From: Svornostia abyssi
GTDB taxonomy: Bacteria > Actinomycetota > Thermoleophilia > Solirubrobacterales > Solirubrobacteraceae
Assembly: GCA_024666565.1 (NCBI GenBank)
Contig: CP088295.1
Coordinates: forward strand, 1,054,001-1,118,000
Direction: 5' to 3'
Length of the DNA: 64,000 bases
Under the pieces are notes generated by a model. That model searched no databases and was not told where the DNA came from. It worked only from the letters and a program-made list of their open reading frames with translations. This document shows, one piece after another, positions 25,396 through 37,220 of the stretch (position 1 is the stretch's first letter; every line of letters begins with the position of its first letter). The position numbers and the translations under genes were made by a program.

Positions 25396-27369
25396 ATGCG
25401 TTTGTCGCTGCCCTTCGTGCTCCTCCTGGCCCTCGTCGCCCCGACCGCGGCGCAGGCCGCCGCCCCCGAGCGGCCGTACATCGTGGTCTACGACCGGACG
25501 ACGCCCGCGGCGGCGAAGGCGACGACCGCGGACATCGTCGCCGACGAGGACATCGACACCACGCAGCGCTTCGGCACTGCCGTGCAGGGCTTCGCGGCGA
25601 AGCTGAGCAGCAGCGAGGTCGCCGAGCTGCGTGACGACCCGCGGGTCGCTGCGGTCACGCGCGACATCCCGATGCAGGCGACGGGCCTGGTTCCGGTGGC
25701 CGGGGCGGACAGCGTCCCCACCGGAATCCGTCGCACGGGCGCCGCGGTGAACGCGAGCGTGCGCGAGACGAGCAGCGCGAACGTGGCGGTCATCGACACC
25801 GGCATCGAGCTCGGCCACCCCGACCTCAACGCGGTCGCCGGCAAGGACTGCACGGGCAGCGGCACCACGAACGACGGCAACGGACACGGCACCCATGTGG
25901 CCGGCACGATCGGGGCGCGCAACAACGGCTCCGGCGTCGTCGGCGTCGTCCCGGGCACGAAGCTGTGGGCCGTCCGCGTGCTCGGCTCGAACGGGTCGGG
26001 CTCGATGTCGAGCGTCATCTGCGGCATCGACTGGGTGACGTCCACGCGCAAGGACACCAACACCGCGAACGACATCGCGGTCGCGAACCTCAGCCTGGGC
26101 GGCGGCGCGGCGCCGAACGACGACTGCGGCCGGACCGTGGGCGACGCGATGCACATGGCGATCTGCAACGGGGTCGCGGCGGGTGTGACGTTCGTCGTCG
26201 CGGCCGGCAACTCCGACGCGGACCTCGCGAACGCCGCCCCGGCGAACTACCCCGAGGTCCTGACGGTGACCTCGGTGGCCGACGCCGACGGCCTGCCCGG
26301 CGGGACCGGCGGGCGGCTCGCGTGCTCGGGTGAAGCCGACGACAACCCGGCGAGCTACAGCAACTACGCCACCCGCGCCGCGGACATCGCGCACGTCATC
26401 GCCGCACCGGGCTCCTGCATCAACTCCACGTGGATCGGCCGCGGCTACCGCGCCATCTCCGGCACGAGCATGGCCTCGCCGCACGTTGCGGGCCTCGCGG
26501 CGCTGTGCATCGGCGACGGTGCGACGCGCGGACCGTGCTTCGGCAAGACCCCGGCGCAGGTCGTCGGGATCCTGCGCAAGGCCGCGAGCGATCAGTCGGC
26601 CGCCGCGCCGTCGAGCGGGTTCCTCGGCGACCCGACGCGGCCGCTCACCGGCCGGACCTACGGCTACCTCGCCAACACCCGGTTCTCGGCGGCTTCGACC
26701 CCTGCGCCCGCTCCGGCCACCGCGCCCGTGAACACGGCGAAGCCGGTGATCTCCGGGGCGCCATCCGTCGGCGCGGCGCTGACGGCGACGACCGGCACGT
26801 GGACCGGCGCGGCCCCGATCACGTACGGCCTGGAGTGGCAGCGCTGCACGACGGCTGCGGCGACCTCGTGCAGCACCATCGCCGGCGCGACGACCGTGAG
26901 CTACACGCCGGTCGCCGCCGACCAAGGGCGCCTCCTGCGCGTGCGCGTCACGGCGCGCAACACCCGCGGCACGGTGGTCGTGGTCTCCGATCCGACCGCC
27001 GCGGTCGCCGCGCGCGTCGTCCCCGCCGGGCCGCCGGTGCTGCGCAGCACGCCGACGATCAGCGGCACGCCGCGGCCGGGCGCGCGGCTGACGGCGAACC
27101 CGGGCACGTGGGACGGCACCACCCCGATGACGTTCACGTACTACTGGGCGATCTGCCGCCCCGGCTCGAACGTCTGCTCCTGGGCGGGCGCGACGGGCGC
27201 GACCTTCCAGGTCCCGAACGTCCCTGCGGGCACGCGGTTCGTCTTCGTCATGATCGCTCAGAACCGCTACGGCGCGGTGATGGCGCAGTCGATGGTCAGC
27301 GGGTTGTCCGGTCTGTCGTCCGAGACGCCGAGGGTCGTCGGGCTGCCGCCCGCCGCGACGCGCTCCTGA
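25396..27369 (+). CDS. Secreted subtilisin-like serine protease with two Ig-like repeats
   Basis: A 657-residue S8-family protease. A signal peptide ends near ALVAPTAAQA. An I9-type propeptide (YIVVYDRT to VAAVTRDI) precedes the catalytic domain. The triad is Asp in VAVIDTGIELGHPDL, His in GNGHGTHVAGTIG and Ser in ISGTSMASPHVAGLAAL; the oxyanion Asn is in VVAAGNSD. Six or more cysteines suggest disulfides. Two C-terminal repeats starting KPVISGAPSVGAALTATTGT and TPTISGTPRPGARLTANPGT are Ig-like modules found in many Solirubrobacterales exoproteins. It should act outside the cell. ATG 25396 is used. Confidence 0.93.
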   Translation: MRLSLPFVLLLALVAPTAAQAAAPERPYIVVYDRTTPAAAKATTADIVADEDIDTTQRFGTAVQGFAAKLSSSEVAELRDDPRVAAVTRDIPMQATGLVPVAGADSVPTGIRRTGAAVNASVRETSSANVAVIDTGIELGHPDLNAVAGKDCTGSGTTNDGNGHGTHVAGTIGARNNGSGVVGVVPGTKLWAVRVLGSNGSGSMSSVICGIDWVTSTRKDTNTANDIAVANLSLGGGAAPNDDCGRTVGDAMHMAICNGVAAGVTFVVAAGNSDADLANAAPANYPEVLTVTSVADADGLPGGTGGRLACSGEADDNPASYSNYATRAADIAHVIAAPGSCINSTWIGRGYRAISGTSMASPHVAGLAALCIGDGATRGPCFGKTPAQVVGILRKAASDQSAAAPSSGFLGDPTRPLTGRTYGYLANTRFSAASTPAPAPATAPVNTAKPVISGAPSVGAALTATTGTWTGAAPITYGLEWQRCTTAAATSCSTIAGATTVSYTPVAADQGRLLRVRVTARNTRGTVVVVSDPTAAVAARVVPAGPPVLRSTPTISGTPRPGARLTANPGTWDGTTPMTFTYYWAICRPGSNVCSWAGATGATFQVPNVPAGTRFVFVMIAQNRYGAVMAQSMVSGLSGLSSETPRVVGLPPAATRS

Positions 27370-27406
27370 GGCGCGCCGTTCCATACTGGACAGTAGTGCA
27401 GGAAAG

Positions 27407-27435
27407 TTGACCGGTCGGGGCGCATCGCCTACGGT
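27407..27435 (+). promoter_or_regulatory. Sigma-70-type promoter of the first secreted paralogue
   Basis: TTGACC and TACGGT are separated by 17 bases, and seven bases follow before ATG 27443. This is a near-ideal leaderless housekeeping promoter. Confidence 0.75.
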
Positions 27436-27442
27436 CGGAGGC

Positions 27443-28156
27443 ATGGGTCGTCTCCGCCTCGCCATCGCGATGGCTGCGCTTGCGCTGCCGCTTGTGTTCG
27501 CCGCCAGCAGTTCGGCGGCGGGCTCGGACGCCAGAGAACGCGCAGCGGCGAAGGCGTTCGCCGACGCCGCGGCCGAGCTGACGGCGTCGGTCCGGCAGAC
27601 CGCGCCGACGGTCCGGATCAACCGCGAGGCGATACGGACCGACTGTTTCGGGCGGCAGCTGCAGCGCGCGAAGCAGGCGGGGGTGCCGTCGGACGCGCTC
27701 GGGACGGTCGCACATCAGGGCAACGGGCTCCTGCACGAACTGGTCTACGAGCCGACCATCCCGGCGCTCGAGCGGTTCGTCGCGCGGCTCGACCGTGTCC
27801 GGACCTCCGATCGGGTGCTGCGCGCCGGCCGGGCCGCGTGGCGGCGCCACCTCGCCGCGTTCCGCGTGTACGCCGCGCTGAACGTACCCCTTGATGCCTG
27901 CGCCCAGCTGACCGCGTGGGTCGACGGTGGTGGCACCGGTCCCTTGATGCCGAGTGTGGACTTCACCGCGGCGTTGCGCGAGCTCCAGTCCGGCGGTGCC
28001 GGCGCGCGGGAGCAGCGGATGCGGGAGGCGGCGGCGCAGCTGCGCGCACGAGGGCAGACCAAGCAGCGTGCGGACCGTTTCGGGTTCTCCACCGCGTTCG
28101 CCGAGCACGTCGCCATCTACGCGGGCGTGGTCGCGTCCTACGGGCCCGTCGGCTGA
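27443..28156 (+). CDS. Unknown secreted protein, tandem family member 1
   Basis: A 237-residue protein beginning with a signal peptide (MGRLRLAIAMAALALPLVFA). The mature part is mainly helical. Landmarks shared with the next gene are RAAAKAFADAAAEL, a Cys after the first third (TDCFGRQLQRAKQAGV), LDRVRTSDRVLRAGRAAWRRHL, and DACAQLTAWVDGGGTGPL. The two cysteines probably form a disulfide. No known domain was recognised. The matching promoters and signal peptides show recent duplication. Extracellular or envelope location is inferred from the signal peptide. Confidence 0.75.
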   Translation: MGRLRLAIAMAALALPLVFAASSSAAGSDARERAAAKAFADAAAELTASVRQTAPTVRINREAIRTDCFGRQLQRAKQAGVPSDALGTVAHQGNGLLHELVYEPTIPALERFVARLDRVRTSDRVLRAGRAAWRRHLAAFRVYAALNVPLDACAQLTAWVDGGGTGPLMPSVDFTAALRELQSGGAGAREQRMREAAAQLRARGQTKQRADRFGFSTAFAEHVAIYAGVVASYGPVG

Positions 28157-28259
28157 CGTCGGCGCCGCGCCGGGGCACCGAACGGTCGTGAGTGGTCGCC
28201 AGGGCCGCCACGGACGTCCGTTCGCCCTCACGCGGCAGAAGACGGGCGGTCTCGCGCGG

Positions 28260-28288
28260 TTGAACTGCGGTCCGGCGGACGTTACCGT
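28260..28288 (+). promoter_or_regulatory. Sigma-70-type promoter of the second secreted paralogue
   Basis: TTGAAC and TACCGT are separated by 17 bases, and ATG 28296 lies seven bases further on. The geometry equals the promoter of the first paralogue and supports ATG 28296 over ATG 28290. Confidence 0.75.
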
Positions 28289-28295
28289 CATGTTT

Positions 28296-29003
28296 ATGGG
28301 TCGTCTCCTCCCGCTGACCGCGGTCGCCGTGACGCTGCTGCTCGCCGCCGTGTCCACCGCCTCCGCAGCCACCCCCGCCGACCGCGCGGCCGCGAAGTCG
28401 TTCGCCGCCGCGGCGGGCGTGCTCGCCAAGGAGACGGGGGCCGCCATCCCCGACACGCTGGTCGAGACGCAGCGCGCCAGCCTCGACTGCCACCTCGTCG
28501 GCGTGCGGCGTGCCCGGGAGGCGGGTGTCGCGCCGACCGCGATCATCAACGCCTCGCTGGAGGGCCTGGCGATCGCGCGCTCGATCATCAATCTGACGGC
28601 GATCGGGTCGCTCGAGGCATTCACGAAGAAGCTGGACCGCGTGCGCACCTCCGACCCCGCCCTCCGCGCCGGACGCACCGCCTGGAAGGCCTATCTGACG
28701 AGCATGCGCGTCTACACGACGCTCTCGTTCCCCACCGACATCTGCCCGCGCGTGAACGCCTGGGTGGACCGCGGCGGGACGGGCAAGATGTTCCCGAATC
28801 TCGACTTCACCGCGGTGAACCGCGAGATGAACGCGAGCGCGAAGCTGGCGACCCACGAGGCTCGCATCGAGCGCGCGGCGGAGCGCATGCAGTCGCTCGG
28901 GCAGCGCCGGTCCCGCGCGGACCGCTTCACGGTCGCCAAGGCGCTGGCGCGGCAGATCGAAGTCGAGCGGAGCATCGTCGAGCCGTATGGCGTGACCGGC
29001 TGA
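28296..29003 (+). CDS. Unknown secreted protein, tandem family member 2
   Basis: A 235-residue paralogue of the preceding gene. A signal peptide (MGRLLPLTAVAVTLLLAAVS) leads into RAAAKSFAAAAGVLAKE. Shared landmarks are SLDCHLVGVRRAREAGV, KLDRVRTSDPALRAGRTAW, TDICPRVNAWVDRGGTGKMF and the end motif LGQRRSRADRFTVAKALARQ. Two conserved cysteines are kept. Function unknown. ATG 28296 is preferred because it aligns with the first paralogue's start and with the -10 spacing; an in-frame ATG lies six bases upstream. Confidence 0.75.
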   Translation: MGRLLPLTAVAVTLLLAAVSTASAATPADRAAAKSFAAAAGVLAKETGAAIPDTLVETQRASLDCHLVGVRRAREAGVAPTAIINASLEGLAIARSIINLTAIGSLEAFTKKLDRVRTSDPALRAGRTAWKAYLTSMRVYTTLSFPTDICPRVNAWVDRGGTGKMFPNLDFTAVNREMNASAKLATHEARIERAAERMQSLGQRRSRADRFTVAKALARQIEVERSIVEPYGVTG

Positions 29004-29048
29004 GGCGAATGGTCAATCTCCATCGCTCGGTGCCGACCACCGGGTGCG

Positions 29049-29437
29049 ATGTCCCCGGGCTCTGTGCTCCTGGCCCTCGTCGTCCTCGCGGCGTCGCCCG
29101 GCGCCGCCGCCGCGGACGAACGCCGCGCCGCCCGCAGCTTCGCTGACGCGGCGGCCCGGCTCACGGGCGCGATGCACGCGGGGCCGAACGACCGAGCCCC
29201 TGCCCGGCGTCGATCTGGGTCCGCTCACGCCGAGGTCGGACGACGGCTCGGGCGGTCGCGAGGACCTTCGCCGTGGATCCCGGCGACGCCTTCGATCGCA
29301 AGGTCCGCGCGGCCGCGCGCCGGCTGCGGGAGTTGGGACAGGGGCCGCGGCGGTCGTCCCGATTCACCGGTGATGCCGCGTTCGCGCCGGTGAATCCCCT
29401 CTATGTCGAGGCCTTCTCGGAAGGAACCGGCGCCTGA
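29049..29437 (+). pseudogene. Shortened third member of the secreted family (frame-broken)
   Basis: ATG 29049 starts a signal-peptide-like stretch (GSVLLALVVLAASPGAAAA) followed by DERRAARSFADAAARLTGAM, matching the N-terminus of the two preceding paralogues. The end, in another frame, reads KVRAAARRLRELGQGPRRSS and matches their C-termini. The central 90-100 residues with both cysteines and the RVRTSD motif are missing. Two one-base repairs, one at a GCCCGGC near 29211 and one in the GGG near 29250, would give a single frame of about 127 residues ending TGA 29437. It is either a small diverged gene or a decaying copy. Confidence 0.5.
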
Positions 29438-29458
29438 CCCCACTCCGTCAGCAAGGGC

Positions 29459-29485
29459 AAATCTGCTACCGTCAGACGCAGATTT
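29459..29485. promoter_or_regulatory. Palindrome over the dnaK -10: candidate HspR operator
   Basis: AAATCTGC at 29459-29466 and GCAGATTT at 29478-29485 form an inverted repeat with an 11-base spacer that contains a TACCGT -10 hexamer (29467-29472). The outer part AATCT-N15-AGATT recurs with the same spacing at the clpB promoter. HspR is encoded in this operon and usually represses dnaK and clpB through an inverted repeat called HAIR; this would be a divergent form of that site. Confidence 0.6.
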
Positions 29486-29525
29486 CTTCCCCCCGAACTT
29501 GCAGACGTAGAAAGGGAGACGCCAC

Positions 29526-31442
<1,917 letters not shown>

Positions 31443-31444
31443 CC

Positions 31445-32014
31445 ATGGCTCCGATCGAGGAGACCGAGCGCGCGGAGGAGGTCGCGGTCGAGGAGACCGC
31501 GGCCATCTCCGACGCGGAGGTTGTCGAGACCGCAGAAGAGGAGCAGGCCGCTGAAGCCGTCGAGGGCGATCTCGCCGAGCTGCAGAAGAAGGCGGCCGAG
31601 CGCGACGAGTACCTCGCGCTCGCGCAGCGCACCCAGGCGGATTTCGAGAACTACCGCAAGCGGATGACCCGCGACGTCGCCATCGCGCGTGAGCGCGGCG
31701 CCGGCACGCTGGCCAAGGAGATCCTGCCCGCGCTCGACAACCTCGCGCGCGCGGTCGAGGCCGCCGGTGACGACGGCAGCGATTTCGCCAACGGCGTGCG
31801 GCTCGTGCAGTCCGAGCTGACCGCCGCCCTGGGCCGGGCCGGCATCACCGGCTTCGACCCGAAGGGCGAGGTCTTCGATCCCGAGCAGCACGAGGCCATC
31901 GCGCAGACCCCGGTCGACGGCGCCGAGAGCGGCACCATCGTCGAGGTCTACCAGTCGGGCTACCGCTTGAACGAGACGGTGCTGCGTCCCGCCAAGGTCG
32001 TCGTGGCGGCATAG
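31445..32014 (+). CDS. grpE: Nucleotide exchange factor GrpE
   Basis: A 189-residue GrpE. An acidic N-terminal part ([20 protein letters not shown]) precedes a long coiled coil ([20 protein letters not shown]) and the conserved [12 protein letters not shown]. The C-terminal beta domain includes [13 protein letters not shown] and [20 protein letters not shown], the family signature. It speeds ADP release from DnaK. The start lies two bases after the dnaK stop, and an AGGAGGA follows its own stop for dnaJ. Confidence 0.97.
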   Translation: MAPIEETERAEEVAVEETAAISDAEVVETAEEEQAAEAVEGDLAELQKKAAERDEYLALAQRTQADFENYRKRMTRDVAIARERGAGTLAKEILPALDNLARAVEAAGDDGSDFANGVRLVQSELTAALGRAGITGFDPKGEVFDPEQHEAIAQTPVDGAESGTIVEVYQSGYRLNETVLRPAKVVVAA

Positions 32015-32028
32015 GAGGACGAGCGCGC

Positions 32029-33178
32029 GTGGCGACCAAGGACCCGTACAAGACCCTCGGCGTCGACAAGAAGGCGTCGGCTGACGAGATCAAGAAGGCG
32101 TACCGCAAGCTCGCGCGCCAGTACCACCCTGACCGCAACCCGGACGACCCGAAGGCCGAGGAGCGGTTCAAGGAGATTCAGCACGCCTACGACATCGTGG
32201 GCGACGCCGAGAAGCGCAAGGAGTACGACCGCGGCGGGCTGTTCGGCGGTGCCGGGCCCTTCGGCGGCGGCGGTGGGGGGCGGTGGCGGCTTCGGCGGCG
32301 CCGCGGGCGGCGCGGCCGGTGGATTCGCCGACATCCTGTCTGACCTGTTCGGCGCGGGGCGCACCGGCCCGGGCGGCACGAGCGGCCGCGGGACCGGGGG
32401 CGCCGGCTCCCGCGCCGAGCGCGGGCGCGACCTGGAGGCCGAGGTGTCGGTCACCTTCGACCAGGCCGTCGACGGCGCGCAGGTGCAGCTCTCAGTCCCC
32501 ACCTACCAGCGGTGCAACACCTGCGGCGGCACGGGCGCGAAGCCCGGCACGTCCCCGAAGGTCTGCCCGAAGTGCCAGGGCCGCGGCGTCGAGTCGCAGG
32601 GACAGGGCCTGTTCAGCATCAGCCAGCCGTGCTCGCGCTGCGGCGGGGCCGGCACCGTCATCGAGTCGCCGTGCGGCACGTGCACGGGGTCCGGCCGCAC
32701 CCGCACGGTGAAGAAGTACCGCGTGAACATCCCCGCGGGCGTGAAGGAGGGCAGCCGCGTGCGTCTGGCCGGCAAGGGCGAGCCCGGACGGCAGGGCGGG
32801 ACCCCCGGCGACCTGTACGTCGTGGTCCACGTCGATGATTCCCCCGTGTTCGCGCGCAAGGGCGACAACGTCGAGGTCGAGGTGCCGCTGTCGGTGGCCG
32901 AGGCGCTCGCGGGCGCCGAGGTCGAGGTCCCGACGCTGCACGGCCGCAAGAAGCTGCGCGTCCCCGCCGGCACGAAGCACGGCACGATCCAGCGCCTGCG
33001 CGGCGAGGGCCCGCCGAAGCTGGGCGGCAAGAGCAAGGGCGACATTCACTACCGCTTCGTCATCGACGTGCCGCAGGACCTCACGAAGGAGCAGCGCAAG
33101 GCCGTCGACGCGCTGAGCAAGGTCATGAACGGCAACCCGCGCGCCGGGCTGTTCGCGCACGAGACGAAGGCGAGCTGA
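32029..33178 (+). CDS. dnaJ: Co-chaperone DnaJ (one frame break in the Gly-rich linker)
   Basis: GTG 32029 with an upstream AGGAGGA starts a J domain ([20 protein letters not shown], the HPD motif in YHPDRN). The Gly-rich region contains a G6 run at 32275-32280. Removing one G joins it to [20 protein letters not shown] and the rest, giving about 383 residues. The zinc domain has four CxxCxGxG units: [24 protein letters not shown] and CGTCTGSG. The C-terminal substrate-binding domains follow to [14 protein letters not shown]. It stimulates the DnaK ATPase and delivers substrates. The break sits in a homopolymer within an essential-type operon, so a sequence error is likelier than loss. Confidence 0.93.
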
Positions 33179-33180
33179 CC

Positions 33181-33612
33181 GTGTCGACGCCCCGCCGCCG
33201 AACCACCACGCGCGTCGAGGTCTCCCACGATCGTGGCGTCTTCATGATCAGCGTGGCCGCGGAGCTGGCGGAGATGCACCCGCAGACCCTGCGCATGTAC
33301 GAGCAACGCGGCCTGATCGAGCCGAAGCGCTCGCCGAAGGGCACGCGCCTGTACTCCCAGGCCGACGTCGAGCGGCTGCGGCGGATCCAGCAAATGACCG
33401 CCGAGCTGGGGCTGAACCTCGCGGGCGTGGAGAAGGTCCTCGAACTCGAGGAGCAGCTCGAGCGCACGCGGCGCAAGGTCGAACAGCTCGAACAGCGCCG
33501 CGACGAACTCGAGGCCGAGGTCCAGGAGCTCGAGGCCCGCGCGCGCCAGGCGCGCGCGGACATCGTGCTCTACAAGGACGTCGCCGACGCGCTCAAGCCG
33601 CGGCGACGCTGA
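33181..33612 (+). CDS. hspR: HspR, MerR-type heat-shock repressor
   Basis: A 143-residue repressor starting GTG 33181, two bases after dnaJ. The MerR-type winged helix reads [20 protein letters not shown] then [20 protein letters not shown] and [21 protein letters not shown] long coiled coil ([20 protein letters not shown]) provides dimerisation. HspR binds inverted repeats at dnaK and clpB promoters with DnaK as co-repressor. Candidate sites are at 29459-29485 and 41651-41675. Its last 20 bases overlap the convergent copper-oxidase gene. Confidence 0.96.
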   Translation: MSTPRRRTTTRVEVSHDRGVFMISVAAELAEMHPQTLRMYEQRGLIEPKRSPKGTRLYSQADVERLRRIQQMTAELGLNLAGVEKVLELEEQLERTRRKVEQLEQRRDELEAEVQELEARARQARADIVLYKDVADALKPRRR

Positions 33613-36600
33613 CGTTCTTCACCGCGTGGCGGTTGGTCAGGCCGCCCGTCGCGGCGCTGAAGCCGACCAGCACGCGCTCGGGCACCGCCATCGCCTTCGT
33701 CACGGTGACGCCGCCGTCGACGACCGCGGTCACGGTGGTCCGGGTGATCGTGACCTTCACGCGCTTCGTGGTGTTCTGCAGCGGCGTCAGCAGCTGCGCG
33801 GTGCTCACCCAGTTCAGGGTCTGCCAGGCGCCTGTGAGCGCGCCGTCGCTGATGCCCACGGCGCTGCTCGGGTAGGTCGAGAGGCCGACCGCGATGCCGG
33901 GGATGCCACCGAAGCCGAGTGATCCGCCGCCGCCGCCCAGTGACGTCGCGGTCGCGCCGCGCGCGGGGTCGGCGAGGACCATGGCGAGGCCGTCCGCGCC
34001 GGTTCCGTCGGCGATCGTCGCGTCGAACTCGACCGTGATGCCGCTGCCCACGTCGACGGCGCTCGGGTAGAACGCGCTGCCGCGAGCGTCCGATGCGGCG
34101 GGCGTGAGCTGGAGCGTGCCGCCGGCAATCGACGAGGTGCCGTTCAGCTGCCAGCCGCCGGCGGTCGGGTCGGGAATCTGGCTCGGCGCGGGCGGCGGCG
34201 GGGGCGGGGGCGGAGCGACGACGCCGCCGGTCACGACGAGGTTGCGGATCTCGTGGCGGTTCGTCAGCCCGCCGGTCGACGCGCTGAAGCCGAGCAGCAC
34301 CTTCTGCGGCACGGTGACCGGCTGGGACACCGTCGCCCCGTCCACCGTCGCGGTGACGGTGCCGCCGGAGATCGTCACCTTCACGTGCCGGGTCGTGTCC
34401 TGCAGCGGCGAGGGCAGCGGCGCGGCACCGGCCCAGCTCAGCGTCTGCCAGGCGCCGGCCTGCGCACCCGGGCTGATGCCGACGAAGTTGCCGGTCGTCT
34501 GCGTGCCGTTCGGGAAGGACGACAGCGCGACGGCCGAGCCGGGGATGCCGCCGAAGCCGAGCGATCCGCCGCCGCCGCCGAGCGACGTCGCGGTCGCCCC
34601 GCGCGCCGGGTCGGCGAGGATCATCGCGAGGCCGTCGGCGCCGGTGCCACCGGCGATCGTCGCGTCGTACTCGACGGTCAGCCCAGCGCTGGTGTCGAGC
34701 TGCGTGGGGAAGAACGCGCTGCCCTTCTGGTCGGGCTGCGCCGGCGTGAGCTGGAGGGCGGAGCCCACGATCGTCGCGGCGCCGTTGAGCTGCCACCCAC
34801 CGGCCGCGGGGCTCGGGACCGTGCTGGGCGCCCGGCGGCGGAGGCGTCGTGACCGGCGCCTTCTCCAGTGCCAGACGCAGCGCGCTTCCGCTGGACGGGG
34901 TCAGGACGAGGTCGCCGTCGACGGTGCCGCGGGTCAGCGTCAGCGTCGTCTCCCGCGCCCGGCGGCGACGGTGAACGGCGCGTTCGGCCCGGCGGTCTGC
35001 GCCCAGCCCGCGCCGGGGAGCGTCACCGACTGGATCGTGCCGGACGCCGTGCCGGTGTTCGCCACCTTCACCACGACCTGGCTGTCGGTCTGCGATGTCT
35101 TGGTCAGCCCCAGCTGCGGGGCCGGAGTCGCGCTGAACGTCGGCACGACCTCCTTGAGGTTCAGGGAGTCGGTGCGCGGGATCTGGATCCGGACGTACCG
35201 GGCGCTGCGCCCGAGCGAGACGTTCACCGTCGAGCCGACCGTGCTCGGCAGCTGCTTCGCCGTGACGCCGGGCTGGCTGCGGGTGGCCGACACGCTCGTG
35301 GAGGTGAAGGGGTCGTCGGAGGCGAACACCCAGGCCGAGCGCAGGCGCTGGCGGTTCGTGGTCGTGTCGGTGCGGTTGTGGATCGTGATCGAGCCGACCT
35401 GGCGCGAGCGGCCGAAGTCGATCTGCCACCACGGCTCGGCCTGGGACTTCGTCACGACGCCGAGCGTGCTCGTGTCGCCGTCGTAGCCCTTCCACGCCGG
35501 GTACTGCGAGCCGTTCTGCGAGCTGGCCGTCGCCGTGGAGCGCGGCGTGCTGTCGGCCGCGGGGTCGATGCGGACGACCGCCGCCTTCGACGGGACACCC
35601 GCGCTGTCGATGAGGAAGACCATGTACGAGCCGGCCGGGACGGTGTTGCCGTTGCTCGGCACGTCCACGCCGACCTGGTCGCCGTTCACGCTGACCTCGG
35701 CGGGGACGAACGCGCCCGAGAAGTCGTACTGATGGGTCGTGGCGGACAGGCGCACCAGGGTCGCCTTGCGGATGGACGCGGCCTGCGGCGACGTGAACGT
35801 CATCCGCTCGCCCCACGAGGCGGTCTTCGGCGCGTTGGTGATCTGCGGGCGCGGCGCGAGCTCACCCGAGCCGTCCTGCTTGTAGAGGTACGGCGGCGTG
35901 AAGTACGCGCCGTTGTACTCGTTGGCGTTCGAGCCGTTGATCGACGTGCCCGCCGACCAGACGCGGCCGTCCGGCAGGAGCGCGGCGACCGAGTGGTACT
36001 GGCGCTGGCGCGGCGTGTTCGCCATCGACGTCCACTGACCCGTCTCCGGAGACCAGCGCTCGGTGCCGTAGACCGGCGTGCCGTACGTCTCGCTGCCCGA
36101 GGAGTTGCCGCCGATGACGAGCGCCGAGCCGTCCGGCAGCGTCACGGCGGTGCCGGTGATGTGCGGGTCCTTCGTCGCGCCCGTCGTGCGCGGGACGGGG
36201 CGCCCGTCCTTCGAGACGTCGAGCAGGTAGGTCTCCTTCGACGTTCCGCCGGTGATGCCGAGCATCGTGTACGGCCCGACCATCGTGGCCGTCATGCGCA
36301 GCCGGGCGCTGCAGCAGAGTGAGGTCGTCGGCGCCGGTCAGCGTGCCGCTGCCGGTGATGTCGAGGATCTGGCGGGTCGGCGTGTTGCTGGTGCGCAGAT
36401 CCGTGACGTTCTCGATCGTGAAGCGGCCGTCCGGCATCCGCAGCGCGAGCGGGTACCAGTCGGCGCCGAAGTTGACGTTCAGCCCGGCGGTTGCGGCCCG
36501 TCTCGGCGTCGACGACGTCCGCGCCGCTGCCGCCGCGGCCGCCGAGCGCGACGATGTCGCCGTTCTTGCTGATGCTGCCGCCGCCGTACCAGCGGCCCGT

Positions 36601-37032
36601 CGACAGCGTCGACCAGGTGCCGAACGTCTTCGACTCGGGATCGTAGATCTGGACGAGGTCGCTGTTGACGGTGTCGTTGCCGCCGCCGGTGATCGCGACC
36701 TTGCCGTCGGGCAGCGTCGTGATGAGCGGGCAGAACACCGAGGCCGGCGCGATGTTCGCGCTGCGGGTGATCGTGCCGGTCTCCGGGTCGAGGATCATCG
36801 CCTTGCCGTTGTTCGGCGAGATCGAGTGGGGCGTGCCCGGGTCGGCCTGGTCCCAGGCGACGATCTTGCCGTCCGGCGTGACCGCCGCGGAAATCGGGAC
36901 GACCGGGTAGTTCTGCACCGCGCTCCAGCGGCCGGTCTGGCCGGGATCCGCCTGGGCCGGGACGGCGGCGGCGAGCACAGCAACGAGTGAGACGGCAGCG
37001 AGCGACAGCCAGCGAGTGAGCACCGAGGGCAC
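33593..37032 (-). CDS. Secreted copper radical oxidase with discoidin and two L-type lectin domains (frame-broken)
   Basis: After repair of five small frame errors this encodes about 1,145 residues. A signal peptide is followed by a kelch-type propeller of the galactose/glyoxal oxidase (AA5) family. Conserved active-site residues are Cys in [14 protein letters not shown], Tyr in GRWYGGG, Tyr-His in [16 protein letters not shown] and His in [10 protein letters not shown], matching C228, Y272, Y495, H496 and H581 of galactose oxidase. A DUF1929 E-set domain, a discoidin-like domain ([15 protein letters not shown]), one CARDB-like module and two L-type lectin domains ([34 protein letters not shown]) follow. 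It should oxidise an alcohol or aldehyde and release peroxide outside the cell. Breaks lie at 36482, 36301, 34952-34963 (two) and 34830. Confidence 0.85.
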
Positions 37033-37182
37033 CTATGCGATCGGGAGGAAGGTTCGCCGCGCGCGTGCTGGGGACAGCTCGTGCGGTGAGACCTGAGATA
37101 CGCCGTCGACCGGGCTGGACCCGCCGGACGAGGACGTTGCACCAGAAACGTGAACCATACCGCCGGCGCGCCGAAACACCAA

Positions 37183-37213
37183 GGACGCACGCCGCGTTGC
37201 GCGGCGAGCGTCC
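37183..37213 (-). terminator. Intrinsic terminator after the second copper radical oxidase
   Basis: Arms GGACGCACGCCGCG and CGCGGCGAGCGTCC form a 14-bp stem with one mismatch and a TTG loop, just past the stop at 37221. On the transcribed strand a T-rich stretch (TTGGTGTTTC) follows. Confidence 0.75.
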
Positions 37214-37220
37214 AGACCGG

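Noticed and set aside
32029..33178. Programmed frameshifting in dnaJ and clpB
   Set aside because: The breaks are one-base excesses in G or C runs with no slippery heptamer or stimulatory structure seen, and similar breaks occur across unrelated genes.
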